From positions 8,301,394 through 8,365,393 of the forward strand of contig OY783193.1 of assembly GCA_963678675.1 (NCBI GenBank): a stretch of DNA of 64,000 nt, given 5' to 3'. The notes under the pieces were generated by a model that saw only the letters and a list, made by a program, of their open reading frames with translations, was not told where the DNA came from and searched no databases. The translations under genes and the position numbers were made by a program. Positions 34,080-45,531 of the stretch are shown piece after piece. This stretch comes from Xiphydria camelus. Lineage: Eukaryota > Arthropoda > Insecta > Hymenoptera > Xiphydriidae. Numbering within the stretch: position 1 is the stretch's first letter; each line of letters begins with the position of its first letter.

Positions 34080-35869
34080 TATCACTTTGTATAAACGTAC
34101 GAGAAAAAATCATCAGTACTTTCCTTCGATCGCGACGTCAGCAGATTCGCGAGACGCTGCACACAATGCACAATAAAATGGAGCTCCGCGATGCGCTGGA
34201 GCGTGACGGAAGTCCATAGGTAAGAGGGTCGATTCCATTGTAAAACCGCCGTTTAGTGCAGTGTGAATTTTCCCAAAGGATTGTGCTACGATTTCGGCGC
34301 GTCGGCATCCCTTGGTGCCGCCGCCTCGATCCAAAGGAACGCACCACGCGGCAAAGGAATTAAGAACCCGTAAAATGGTGCAAGAAGCAATAAATACCTT
34401 TTCGCCAGCTGGGATCTCCGCGCTCCTCGAGATCCGCTTTTATCTCCGTTACGACACAGCCTCTCTACCGGGAAAGAACATTGTTGCTCGCCGACGAGAT
34501 CCCGTGGGCAATTCCCCCCCCCCCCCCCCCCCCCTCTGAAACAGGAAAGAGGGAAAAACTCATCCTGCCTTCCTGTGGCATATACGAGAGGGATTGCCGA
34601 GAGAGTAAGAGGTAAACTATCTTCTTCGAAGTGAACGACGAATGACCCACTAATTTTCTTCGTACCCGTTGAGATGTAGGTATTCTTCCAGGGAAGATTA
34701 TCGGCTCCGTGAAGAAACGAAGCATCGATTATTACCGGCAATAAGGATCGAGGGAGTTGCTTCGATGGTAGGGTTTTTGTGATGAAAAAGTGCCACCCGT
34801 ACGTTGGACACGGATCGTTGTACTTATAGGATAGATATTACATTTAATGAGTTAATATTGCTGATAGAAATTGTTCATCCCGAGAGAGAACACGTTATAC
34901 GCAATAGAAAATTTAAAAAAATGATTTCATACAAGTGGTCCTCACGCGAGAGTATCAATTAAGCATTCATTATTCAAAATAAGGAAGCATCAGAGTAGTC
35001 ATCGATAAAAATGCCATCGATAAATCTCGTCGGAGCATGTGGCACCTTGGAATTAATCAATTCAATTTTTTCGCATCGTGCCGAGAAAAAAAAACCAACA
35101 AAAATTAATAGAGGCCCCAGCAATTCGCGAGACACTCGCAATTAATTCCGCGAGACAGGCACGAAATTAGCGTCCGGCCGTCAAAATTCTGCCCGCAGTA
35201 ATGCAATCCGGGGGGTTCCGCGCGCGCGAGTTTCTTCATCTTCTCCCGCGAGTAGAGATTCACTCTCCCGACACTCCGGAGTCGCGTTCCCCGGCGTCTC
35301 GGTCACGCGAGCAGCGCCACGGTTCGCTGGTAGCGCGCTGTACGATGTGGCCCGGAGGGCAGGGAGTCGACGGAGGGGGATGAAATGGCGAAGGAGCACC
35401 CCGCGCGTCACCCCCGCGCGCGGACCGAACTAGATTGAATTACAGTACGGAGGACGGGCCTCCGGCCGAGCGGCATGGCTAATTAATTGCGGAGGGAGCG
35501 AGGAGATGGCGAAGAGGACGGGATGACATACGGGAGCCTGGGAGCGGATGGTGGGTAGCTCGTTAAATTTTAGAGGCGTGTAGATGGTATAGGCCGCTGG
35601 TGCCTATACGTACGGGGCATATGCGCGCGACGTGCGGGAGCGCGGTATTGCTCCCGGTACCGGCCTGATTGAAATCTATCGGGAGGTGCCTAATTTAATT
35701 AGGAGCCAAGCGCGAAAGAGAGTCTCGACGTTCTCGAGACTTTCCGCTGCTCCCTTCTCTCATCTTGACGAGCGGCTCGCACTCGTGGTATTCGTACCTT
35801 CGCGTACCTGCCTCGGTGTAACTAATAAGTCGAGCCGGAGTAAGGGGTCGCTCATAAACCACGTGGCGT
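34080..35869. other. Single-copy block with a C21 run, no gene supported
   Basis: Frames of up to 151 codons around 34.3-34.7 kb read through the C-run at 34514 as Gly- or Pro-rich runs, so they are artefacts. GC-rich from 35.2 to 35.7 kb. Confidence 0.4.
34514..34534. repeat. C21 homopolymer
   Basis: Twenty-one consecutive C. On the minus strand it could form G-quadruplexes; it may also be length-variable or an assembly-sensitive spot. Confidence 0.95.
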
Positions 35870-36007
35870 AAAGCCACTAGATGTAGAAAGAGTAGCGCAA
35901 TCGTCCGCCATATTGTTTCCGAAAATGGATCGGAAGTAACGCATCGATCCGCCATATTGTTTCGGAAAATGCAATCTATTGCACTACTTTCTATATCTAG
36001 TGGCTTT
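35870..36007. mobile_element. Foldback element, 138 bp
   Basis: AAAGCCACTAGATGTAGAAA is inverted at the right end (TTTCTATATCTAGTGGCTTT). The interior has two direct copies of CGCCATATTGTTTC followed by GAAAATG (35906-35930 and 35951-35972). The total and symmetry fit a small MITE. Confidence 0.7.
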
Positions 36008-36017
36008 AACTGGGGGA

Positions 36018-36036
36018 GGGGGGGGGGGGGGGGGGG
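36018..36036. repeat. G19 homopolymer
   Basis: Nineteen consecutive G, preceded by GGGGGA and followed by CGGGGAGG. Potential G-quadruplex on the plus strand. Confidence 0.95.
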
Positions 36037-36044
36037 CGGGGAGG

Positions 36045-36310
36045 TCAGGCTAAGTGTTACATTGCATTATTACAAAAAATTAAACCGTAATTGGATGTTT
36101 CTCATACGATTTAATTTGTTTAATTTGTCTACTTGTTACAATTTATTTCAAATAAATAAATAGGCTAAGTGTTACATTGTTTTACATTTAAGGGAACAGG
36201 AAGATGCAGTGAAACTATTAGGTATGTTACAAAAATTTTAATCGTAATTTAATGTTTCCTATAGGATTTAAATTGTTTAATTCATCCATTTATTACAATT
36301 TATTTTAAAT
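36045..36310 (+). repeat. Two-unit tandem duplication
   Basis: Unit 1 (about 36045-36158) and unit 2 (about 36162-36308) both start AGGCTAAGTGTTACATTG. They share ATTACAAAAA/TTACAAAAATTTTAA, CGTAATT, ATGTTTC, GATTTAA, TTGTTTAATT and TTACAATTTATTT. Unit 2 has about 35 bp extra near its start. Confidence 0.75.
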
Positions 36311-37549
36311 TACGACTCAAGTTTTAATCGAAATTATTGTTATCCTCTGTCAATATACAATGCGTAGCAATCGGCGAAATTCACAGATAAAAAATCAAAA
36401 GTTACCTACATAACGTCTGGGGAGAGGAGAAGCGGATGGACTAAACGTCTCTAAATACGTTATGCGGGATCAAAAATGATTCGAAAAATCGTTACGTGGT
36501 TTATGGACAGCTCCTAATTAATGAATCCACTAATTTTCCAAATTGAAATTAAACGTACGATTACTCAATGAATTTGATATTTCATTGCATAATATCGTTA
36601 TATAGAGCAGTACTACGAACCGACGTAGCTTTATCAACAACATGCCAAGCTCCTCCCTCCGCGAGAGCAAAGAGGGATAGACAACTGACAATGAGTAACG
36701 CGCCGCGTTATCGTCACTCCCGACGAGAGACGAACGTTAAGGTGGGAAACCGATGATGGAGATGCGAGCAGGGGTTAATTCCTGTAATTACCCGGGCGTT
36801 GCGCAGTCTGTCCGGTGATGATCTCGAATGTAATTTATGTATCTACCGCGGCGGTATGCCGCGGCACGGTGGAATATACACGTCCGCGCCGCAACGATGA
36901 AATGAAACGCTCGAGTCACCTGTCGAAAAAGTATTATAGTTAAAAACGAAATAATCATCCCGCGGAGAACCGGCGCGGGGAACACGGAATTTCCTCTCGT
37001 CGTCGTCGTCGTCGTCGTGATTAACTCACGAATCGCCGTCAATTAATCTCGACTTAACAAATTGCACGTGCGACTCTCCGTGCCGCTTCGACGGTGCAGT
37101 CGCGTCGGTCTCGCCGCGCGAATCGATCCCATTAAACCGCGACGATCGAAATTGCGCGTGGCTGGAATCCCGCCGCGAGGAACAGCCGGACGCGTGCGTC
37201 CGTTCGATACGCGACATTGTTCCGCGCGCTTCGGCCCTCTCGCGATCTCTTCTTTTATTTTACCGCCTCCTCCGCGCACCTCCATCTCGCCCTCGCTCCC
37301 TCGACCGATAATTGTGCGTGATTGCAATCGATTTCGACAGTTCTCAACCATCTGCCGCGCGCGGCGACCGGCGCGAGATTCCACCGGGTGAAGTACGCTC
37401 TGAGCAGCGCACATGTGCGGCGCAGAGTGCGTTGTTTAAAGACTGGCAACGGGATGCGCGCGTGACGGCACGGCAAATGCGTTTTTGAATCGCGCGATCT
37501 GGTGATTGCAGCGGTGATGGAAAGTAAACGAGTTCTGCAGCACCATGCA
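36311..37549. other. Single-copy block with (CGT)n, no gene supported
   Basis: AT-rich to about 36560, then GC-rich. (CGT)n lies at 36998-37018. Frames of about 110-123 codons overlap on both strands at 37.04-37.41 kb. Confidence 0.4.
36998..37018. repeat. (CGT)n trinucleotide repeat
   Basis: Seven CGT units. Confidence 0.9.
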
Positions 37550-37642
37550 AGATTAAATTTACTCGCCGGGAAAGAAACTTTAATCGCTGTTATCTCATTG
37601 TTTATGAACGTTTGGCCTACATCGATATAAGACTTTGCTATA

Positions 37643-37819
37643 CGCGGAGGAAATGAATCGTAGCATTTACAAAGATTGTGGTAAATTTCGGGACAAGGCC
37701 AGTTTATTGCCAGTTAATTTTTACTGAAATTTTAGTTATCGTAGCAATAAATTGGCCTTGTCTCGAAATTCACCACAAACCTTGTAAATGCCACGATTTG
37801 GATTTTATTTTTTTCCGTG
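37643..37819. mobile_element. MITE family C (copy 1), inside B
   Basis: It starts CGCGGAGGAAATGAATCGTA and ends TTTTATTTTTTTCCGTG, with TA at 37641-37642 and 37820-37821. The arms share AGCATTTACAAAG, TTGTGGTAAATTTCGGGACA and AAGGCCAGTTTATTG. The second copy is at 47965. Confidence 0.8.
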
Positions 37820-37878
37820 TAGATAATAATGTAATCTTCAAAAAAATATTATGTAAATATCACAGCCAAAAGCTCATG

Positions 37879-38097
37879 CACTGAGAAAAAAGTATGGTAG
37901 GTTTGACTTAATTAGCGGCCACGGGTGGGGGAACGCAGATCAAGTTACTCGAACTGATAATTTGCTAGATTTGACTACGGCTTGTTTTCGTCAAAGAATT
38001 TCTTATCGTTTCAACCAAATTATTTAATTCGAGTAACTAAATTGGCATTCCCCCGCCCGTGACCGACAATTTAGTCAAATCTATTTTTTTTTCACTG
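37879..38097 (+). mobile_element. MITE family D (copy 3), inside B
   Basis: It starts CACTGAGAAAAAAGTATGG and ends ATTTTTTTTTCACTG. It shares with copies at 39156 and 40865 the parts GCGGCCACGGGTGGGGGAA and CAGATCAAGTTACTCG, and CATTCCCCCGCCCGTGACC. The left flank is TG and the right flank TA. Confidence 0.8.
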
Positions 38098-38155
38098 TAT
38101 AGATAATGAGATAATAGCGATTGAAATTTTTTCCCCTGACAAGTAAGTTCAGCCT

Positions 38156-39153
38156 CATCTCATACAATATGAACGACGCTCTGGATAACTCGATCACGTG
38201 GGCAGAGAACGCGTACATCTCGATGCACATACGCGTACTCGCGCGCTGCAAGTGTCTTTTGTCCCGCAGCTCGCTCGTGCAAAAGTGGGAGGACTGCGCT
38301 CATCGATCACTTTCTTTGCCGAGAGTGATACGCTCTTCTCTCCTCGTTCCGCGTCTCACTCCCACCCGCCTCGCGCTCCTATCCTTCTCCCACTCTCAAC
38401 GCCCCCCTTCTTTTCTCGAAGAAGCACCCCGGTGGGCACCCGGCACCGTGTCATTCCGAAATACTTTCCGTGCCGTATGATTCATTGCCGCGCGTGTTTC
38501 GTACGGACCACCCGGAGGATCTTGCTCTGAAATGCTCGCGCAAGAATCTCAGATCGATACGGTGGGCTGCGCCCACGCTGCCGGGCTCGGTTCGATGATG
38601 TACACCGAGGGCGTCTCGTTCTCTCCGCGCGCCGAGTCTTCCGCGCGCCCACCTGGGAGCCATCGATACAGAGATATCAGGACGATCGTATACCGCCCGA
38701 ATTAGAGGTCCTCTAAACCTTTAATTGAACCTTTGAATAATGGTTGTCGATTCGGTGATACGATTTACGAGGGTGGGGCCTATGCTCGCGATCTCCGAGG
38801 GTTGTTCGGTCCTTTAATGTTCTTCGCTTTTTATCTGGATCGGAGGGTACCGTGATCGGGGGGAGGGGTCGGAGATTTCTGACGATTGTGGTTCTACGGG
38901 GCGTGTAGTTCGAACGCATCATTTAATTAGGTCGAGTCGTGAAATTTGATCTAGGTCAGTGCGAACGAGAGCAGTATTCTAATGAAGTCGAATGGAATAC
39001 GTTATCGACTGGATTGTATTCGACATCGGACGTAGGTACCGTTGTCCGGTCTCATTGTCAGCGACAGATTTTCGCCGCGGACATCGAGGGCAGGTGCGAA
39101 AAGAGTGAAATATGCGACGATTACTTCCGGAGTTGCAAGTATTGAATTATTTG
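38156..39153. other. Single-copy block, no gene supported
   Basis: GC-rich from 38.2 to 38.7 kb. Frames of 110 and 119 codons overlap in different phases. Nothing recognised. Confidence 0.4.
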
Positions 39154-39155
39154 TA

Positions 39156-39383
39156 CACTGAGAGAAAAATGCAGTAGATTGAATTAAATCGGCGGTTGCG
39201 TGTGGGGGGATGCAGATCAATTTACTTGGACTAATGATTGATTCGAATGGATTACGGCCTGTTTTCTTCAAGTATCCGTTAATCGTTATAACTAAATTTA
39301 TCAGTCGGAGCAATTAATTCTACAATACATTTCCTCACCCGTAAACGCAGATTTCATTGAAAATGCCATTTTTTCTCTCAGTG
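39156..39383 (+). mobile_element. MITE family D (copy 1), TA-flanked
   Basis: It starts CACTGAGAGAAAAATGCAG and ends GCCATTTTTTCTCTCAGTG, with TA at 39154-39155 and 39384-39385. The family core is AAATCGGCGGTTGCG, CAGATCAATTTACTTGGAC, AATGGATTACGGCCTG and CAGTCGGAGCAATTAATTC. Confidence 0.85.
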
Positions 39384-39385
39384 TA

Positions 39386-40864
39386 TAACCGTAAATTTTA
39401 TTCGGTCTCCTAATATTTCCTAAACATTTTAATCTAACAAAGTCATATTTATATACCTTTATCACCGTAAATATAACCACGTGTAATCAATAAAATATTA
39501 CTAAAAAACTAAAAAAATTATTGTGTATTTCCTTTTTAGATTCACGATTTTGTACATTTAGAGCCATAACAACGTATACAGATTACAAATCGAATGAAAA
39601 AATATGAATACTTTTTTTTATGTTGTAACCGAATAACCTTTTAAAAAAATATCTTTCTATCAGCTATTCTAAAAGTTTTCGTCCCTATACCATAAAGACT
39701 TTTAAGAGAAATCGACCTCTTAATTCTGTACTTGTAGATATTCAAAGTAGATTTCTCGAAGGAAAAACGAGAATGCCAAACGAAACGCCCTCAACTACAC
39801 GTGTAGGTATAACGCGCGCCAATAGGTACCTACAGCCGTCGCGCGCACACGCGAACGAGATACGCGGAACACAAAAAAGGTCGTCGTCGCAGCCGCAAAA
39901 CTTATTGCGCGGCGACGCGATACCTATCGGTCGGACGCGAGGGAGAGGAGCCCGCGTGCTGGTCGTCGGCGTAATTAACGAAAGTGAAGACGCGCTAAGA
40001 GGGCGGGGTGGGCCTCGCCCCCCCAGCGAGGCCTCGGTGTGAGCGCAAATTGGGTGTTTTGCAATGGAAATTGATCCCCGCTCGCGCACGGCGTTCTTCG
40101 GGGAAATCGCGCTCGGCGGACCTGGCACTCCTGGCACACTGAGTCTCGTAAGTTATTCGCCTTCTCGTCGAACGAGTTCGACACCCGCTCGACGCCTCGC
40201 CTCGTGTGTCGCCGTCGGATCGAGGAGAGTCGCGCTCGGAGGGGATAATTCTCCCACTTACCGCGACGCCGAGGCGAATCCGCGTCGCGGATGTTGCACT
40301 CGCGACGCGATCCAGTTCCACGCGGCGAATCGAATCTTATGAATAGCCATAACTTACGCGGAACAGGTGCATTCGGACGCTCGCAAAAGTGTCCACCGTA
40401 AATGGCCGGCGCGCGGGGAGAGAAAAAAGTTACAGCCTGCAGGGATTGCGGAGCCTCTCGCCGAGCGGGCGAGGGGTTAGACTGGCGTGCTGCTGCGGAC
40501 GGTCGCGGCAGAAAAGCTGATAAAGGGGACGGTAAATCACGCGGCAAGGAAAGCAATCGCGTACGAGCGGCGCGCGAGCATTAAATCAGCCGTCAGTGCT
40601 GACGGCTGGTTTGATATCTAGATCCCGCGTAGAAAGGATCACGCGGGGCGATATAGGCGTGGTGTGCGTCAAGTGTAGGATCGCTAGCACGCGCGCGCGC
40701 ACGATCTACTTTCTAGAGGCGATTGTTATCGATGCGATTGCGCGGGGAAATGGTTATCGATGAAATTTGAAGCGTCAATGACAATTTCTCTGTGATCCCG
40801 CGCGTATAATGTTTATGTATGTATGTTATTTGTTCTCTGGAACTCGCCTTTCCTTTAGCTTCTG
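39386..40864. other. Single-copy block, no gene supported
   Basis: AT-rich to about 39760, then CpG-rich to 40.7 kb. The 193-codon minus-strand frame (39975-40556) overlaps two other frames and has no known domain. Confidence 0.4.
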
Positions 40865-41088
40865 CATTGAGAGAAAAATGTCGTAAATTCCACTAAATCG
40901 GCGGTTACGGGTAGGGGAATACAGATCTAGTTACTTGGGCTGATAATTGACTTGAATGGATTACAGCTCGTTTTCTTCATACAGCCGTTCATTGTTACAA
41001 CCAAATTTGTTAGTCGGAGCAACTAATTCTGCATTCCCCCTACTCGTAAACGCATATTTAACCGAATATACCATTTTTTCTCTCAGTG
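40865..41088 (+). mobile_element. MITE family D (copy 2), TG-flanked
   Basis: It starts CATTGAGAGAAAAATGTCG and ends ACCATTTTTTCTCTCAGTG. The core is closely related to copy 1. TG stands on both sides (40863-40864 and 41089-41090); the right TG is also the left flank of E copy 3. Confidence 0.85.
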
Positions 41089-41090
41089 TG

Positions 41091-41544
41091 CACTGAGGAA
41101 AGAAAACTTGGTCAATCAAACCAAAATCTAGGAGACCATAACCAAACCGTTTGGTGAAATATGGATCCTTTATCTGTTTGGTTAAATTGACCAAATTTTG
41201 GTTAGAATAACTAAATGTTTGGTTGGAATAACTAAACATTTGGTTAAAACGCTAAATGTTTGGTTCAACTTACTACACTGAGAAAAAAAAAGATTAAAAA
41301 TTATTCTGTTAGAAGGATAATCTGAGTACGAAAGGTAAAGTGGATCGAAAATTATTCTAAGGAAGGCTAAATTTTATACCCTGGAAGGATAATTTTTGAT
41401 CTGTTTTACCTTTCGTACTCAGATTATCCTTCTAACAGAATAAATTCTAACCTTTTTTTTTCTCAGTGTAGTAGTTTGGTTAGAACAACTAAACTCATTT
41501 CACCAGATACGTTTTGTCATTTTAATCAAGTTATCTTTCTCAGT
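41091..41544 (-). mobile_element. MITE family E (copy 3), split by F
   Basis: It starts CACTGAGGAAAGAAAACTTG and ends AAGTTATCTTTCTCAGT. It carries ACCAAACCGTTTGGTGAAAT and repeated TTGGTTAGAATAACTAAA-type units. Element F interrupts it; removing F and one TA rejoins TTCAACTTAC and TAGTAGTTTGGTTAG, matching E copy 1. Confidence 0.85.
41276..41468. mobile_element. Foldback MITE F inside E, 193 bp, TA-flanked
   Basis: TIRs of about 65 bp differ little: the left arm starts CACTGAGAAAAAAAAAG and continues TTCTGTTAGAAGGATAATCT, and the right arm mirrors it. TA lies at 41274-41275 and 41469-41470. Confidence 0.85.
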
Positions 41545-42968
41545 CTCACTGCGAACCTCTCCAACTTCTCGTTCCTAATATCCGCGCGCGCGCTCGAATT
41601 TCTCCGCGATGTAACGCGCGTCGTTCTCGGTCTTATCTCGAGCGCCAGGATTAATTCGGTACCACGCGGGGTCCCATATTACAGTCGATGGCAGTTAACG
41701 CGGCAATGACCATTAGCCGCCTCATCACCGAAACACCGATACGCCTAATTATACCGACCGGAGTTATTTCACGTCATTTTTCTTTCGGTGCGCTCGGCTC
41801 TATATCTCCGGCCTCGTGGTCTTCAGGTAGCCGCGTGTCGTTAGTCCAACTGGATCGACTTACGGAGCATCGGAAGGAATTTCTCTTCGAGGGGCGCGCG
41901 CTCGCCTCTCTCTCTCGCTCGTACTTTATATCTCTCCGCGCTGGAGAAATACGAACGCGAGCAGTCGCTCGCGCGTGGCTCGTACGATAGGCAGCGGTGG
42001 GGGGACGAAACACGAGAAGATTTTCACGGCGCGTGGGTGTGACGAAAACCGGAAGCCCCGCTAACTCTGATGCCTGGCGAACCGGATCGAAGATTTAAAG
42101 TCGCTCCGACGCATTTACAGGGTGTTCTACCAGTCGGGGAGTCGGCTTCCCATAAAGTATCTATGTACTCCGGAGGACCGTGAGGCGACTAACACGCGGT
42201 CGAAAGCCTCGAAGAGGGGAGAGCGCGCGACGGCGGTTTCCAGCTCTTTTCATCTCGCGCGAGGAAGAGAGAGGAAGCTTATCGTGGGATCGACGAGCGC
42301 GCGTCCTTATCGTCGGCATCCATCGAACAAAGCACAAATCCGACGTCACCCGTGGCACTGGCAGATCTCAGCGTTCGATTGCTCGCGCGGTACCGGGAAT
42401 TAATAAATAGATCGACTCCGGCCTGTCCGCCCCCCTTGGCGGTATCTATCTCTTAATTAGATATAAATACACATAGCGCGCTCCCGCCCCGATCAGCATT
42501 TAATACCGCGGGGAGAGTAGGCGAGTCGCGTCGGGCGAACAGCCGGTGCTGGGCATACGAGTATAACCTATATCGAGGTGCGTGGGCAATGGGAGTCGAA
42601 TAAAAAAAAATTCCAACGCACAGTGCCACCAGGCGTGGGTCTGTATCTCGATACTCGGAAAGAATTTGGTCATCGAAACGGGCCCGCGGGCTCCTCGTCG
42701 TATTTTGCTAGAAAAGTTACGAATTTTCACGGCGTTGCGTAACGATTTGTACGTATTCGATGCGGGTTCTCCACGGGTTTCCATAAATTTCGATTCCAGT
42801 TAGTCAAATTTTTTTCTTTTCTTTTTTCTCTTTCCTATTCACCTGGGATGAATTCAAGGTGGATTTCCATAAACATCGACCTCGGTCGAAATCCCTCGCT
42901 TTCTCTGTCTTTCTCACGGAGAAGGTTGTTAGTATTTAGGTACGAGTTGCATAATTTTGCAGCTGTTA
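41545..42968. other. Single-copy block, no gene supported
   Basis: GC-rich from 41.6 to 42.6 kb with short overlapping frames (up to 100 codons). Nothing recognised. Confidence 0.4.
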
Positions 42969-43159
42969 CACTGAAAAAAAATATGTTTCATTCAACCATC
43001 GGTGAGGTTAATTGTTTCGACGAACCCCACGGTTTAATTGTTTCAAGTAGATATTCACTCGTTTCAACTTCAATTTCGTTGTTTCAACTCTATTTAGTTT
43101 TCGTAACTATTACGTATTAAACTTTACCAATCGTTGAATGAAGCAAATTTTTTTCAGTG
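42969..43159. mobile_element. Foldback MITE M, 191 bp, TA-flanked
   Basis: It starts CACTGAAAAAAAATATG and ends GCAAATTTTTTTCAGTG, with TA at 42967-42968 and 43160-43161. The arms share TTCATTCAACCATCGG and CCAATCGTTGAATGAA. The inside repeats TTGTTTCAA-type units. Single copy here. Confidence 0.75.
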
Positions 43160-43161
43160 TA

Positions 43162-45309
43162 TTGTTTCTTCTTTTTATTGTTACATAATTATACAGTTGT
43201 AAGTATTTGTCTTTTAGTTTTTTTTTCGCTATTTTGTCGCTTATTGTAGTTTACTCTCAGGGGACTTGCCCCAGAGTTATTAAATTGACTCCTCTTCTTC
43301 TTCTTCTCACTCTCGATATCCTTCCCATTATGGGAAGTCAGCACGTCTTGCACGCAGCAGGAGAAGCCCAACGTACGTGACACGACAGAATTAATCGTCC
43401 CGAGTATATGTAACGCTTCGCGCATCGCCAAGCGGAAAATTCGACCTGGACCTTCGGAAATAAATAAGGGAATTAATTCGATTTATTAACCATTTCTGCA
43501 CCGCGCCGGGCGCAAGCAAGACGCAGTTTCCATCCGGTCCAATTTCGGCGATAATTTATACACGGGATCCCGCGGTGGCCCGGGCCTCGCGCGTGCTCGC
43601 TGCGTTTTTAATTCGAGAATTAATCTCTCCGCGCGCGACCACGTGCGTTCGATTAAACCGACGCGCGGCGGTGCGTGGACCTAGGTAGGCGCGCCCCAGG
43701 TGTTTCCACGCAGCCTCCGCAATGGATGTATCGCGGCGCGCGCTCGGTGACTGCCGGAAACGTTCGTTATTGCGCCATTTCCCATAGAGGAATCTTCAAC
43801 TGGCTCAACGCTGGACTATTACCGGTTGCCATGATACGACCTGCAATGGCGCGATAATGGCAACCACGACTGGCTCGATAACGGTCAAGCGCTGGAATGA
43901 TAATTTCGGACCAATATTGGGTGCCGATAAACGGCGAGACGTGGCAAACTGCTCGTACATTGGTCCAACCATGGTAAATATTAGGTATAATATTCAGCCA
44001 GCAATGGTATGAAAATCTGCCATTCATGGTATGAATTTGTCCGAGCCATAACCCAATAATAAATTCGTAATATTGAATTAGCTCAAAATATCGGTTTTTA
44101 ATAAAATACTTGAAGGAGAGAACAAAATATCTTCGAAATATATAACATGTAGTATCTAAATTGGGTATTTAAAAATAGTTCTTCTATGGTGAAAGATTGA
44201 CAACCGTTCGTTCTTTCGGCCAAAGCTCTATTCTCATGAACTATTGGCTAACAATTATAGGCTCAAGTACGGCCGATCGTTATTGATTCCCATTACTTTA
44301 TAAAAAATAACGAGTGCCCGGAAATCCACCAGAAATAGTCCGATGCTAGGCGGCCAGTTCTTGGCCCTTGATTGGTAACCATAGATTGGTCCTATTATAA
44401 TGACTGGCTTTCTAATAAAATGGGCCGACAAGACGATCGCGCGCGGTCCAGTTCGCGAGATCTTAATCGCGCGAGCAGAATTCATCTAACTGCTCGCGCG
44501 AGAATTTTCATGTAGATGCGAACTATCATCCCGCGTTGACCTCGCAGCGGGCAATCCTTATTCGCGCCCCATTTATCGCATCAACGCCGATGCGATCCGC
44601 GAATGTTGCGGCGGGACGAATCGCAACGGATTAACGTCATCGAAGAAACGCTCGTCCGCAACTCTGAGCGCCTCTCCTCTCTCATCAAGTTTGATTTAAG
44701 CGACGTGCATCGCGAACGTGCAACGAATACGAGTACCGATCGTCGCTCGAACGTTTTCTCGGCGAGTCACGAGCGATATGAATACATGAGCGGACTCGGA
44801 TACGCGCGGGGCAATTACGATCCAAACGATCGAATTTTACTTGCGCACTCCTAATTGTCGTGCATCCATCATCGAGCAAGACGCCGAGAGCGCGCGCGCT
44901 CTCTTTTCGTAGCGTGTCGCGCGCCGCACGACGCCGGAGTAGGTTCGACGACTGCCGTCGAAAAAGCGTGGTACAAGCGCGGCGCGCGCACCTGTGCGCC
45001 CAAATTTAATAGGGCGGATAACGATCGTGGAATTCCATCGATCGACACGCGCGCGCACGCGTCGTTATACCGCTCCCACGCGCGGCGTCACGAGAGGAAT
45101 CTATTTTAAATTACGGGTATCCGATAGTCTAATGCTAGGTGTTCGATTTCGTAGGTGGAGAGAACGGAGATATTGGAACGCGCTGCGAGCGGTATAACCA
45201 TTATGTGTTTATCCGTCGTTCGTGTTGTAAAATTGTCAGGCGGCACGGAAACAGACCCTTGTCTCTTTGAAAACAAAACATGTTTTGTGTTCGGAGGATA
45301 TTTTCTTAA
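43162..45309. other. Mixed block with short imperfect repeats, no gene supported
   Basis: From about 43765 to 44045 there are repeated short motifs (GGTTGCCAT and ATGGCAACC at 43825-43865; GGACCAATATTGG and ATTGGTCCAACC), suggesting an old foldback or diverged tandem array. The rest is GC-rich single-copy DNA. No domain-bearing frame. Confidence 0.4.
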
Positions 45310-45531
45310 TAGGGTAAAAGTGAGATCGATGTCCCAGTTTCTATTTAACTTTGACTGCGATTATCTCGAAACGCAGTGGAGATATACGAAAAATGTAAAG
45401 TAACTTTGTTGTAGTAAAAACACAGAGACACATTTTTTATTTAAACTTTTTTCCCATGTGTGCAATTGATTTCGAGATAATCGATTTTTAATCTCTTCTT
45501 CAACTTGGGCGTCTATCCCACTTTTACCCTA
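45310..45531. mobile_element. TIR element AD, 222 bp
   Basis: TAGGGTAAAAGTGAGATCG at the left is matched inverted at the right (GTCTATCCCACTTTTACCCTA). It also has paired inner motifs ATTATCTCGAAA and TTTCGAGATAAT. Its last TA is also the first TA of element P copy 2. Confidence 0.7.

Larger units (their letters stand above)
37550..38155. mobile_element. MITE family B (copy 3), split by C and D
   Basis: The left end AGATTAAATTTACTCGCCGG and the right end AAGTAAGTTCAGCCT are those of family B. Elements C (37643-37819) and D (37879-38097) interrupt it. The three B pieces (37550-37642, 37820-37878, 38098-38155) together match uninterrupted copies at 11738 and 61293. Confidence 0.85.

Noticed and set aside
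39975..40556. 193-codon minus-strand frame
   Set aside because: Composition artefact; several overlapping frames and no known motif.
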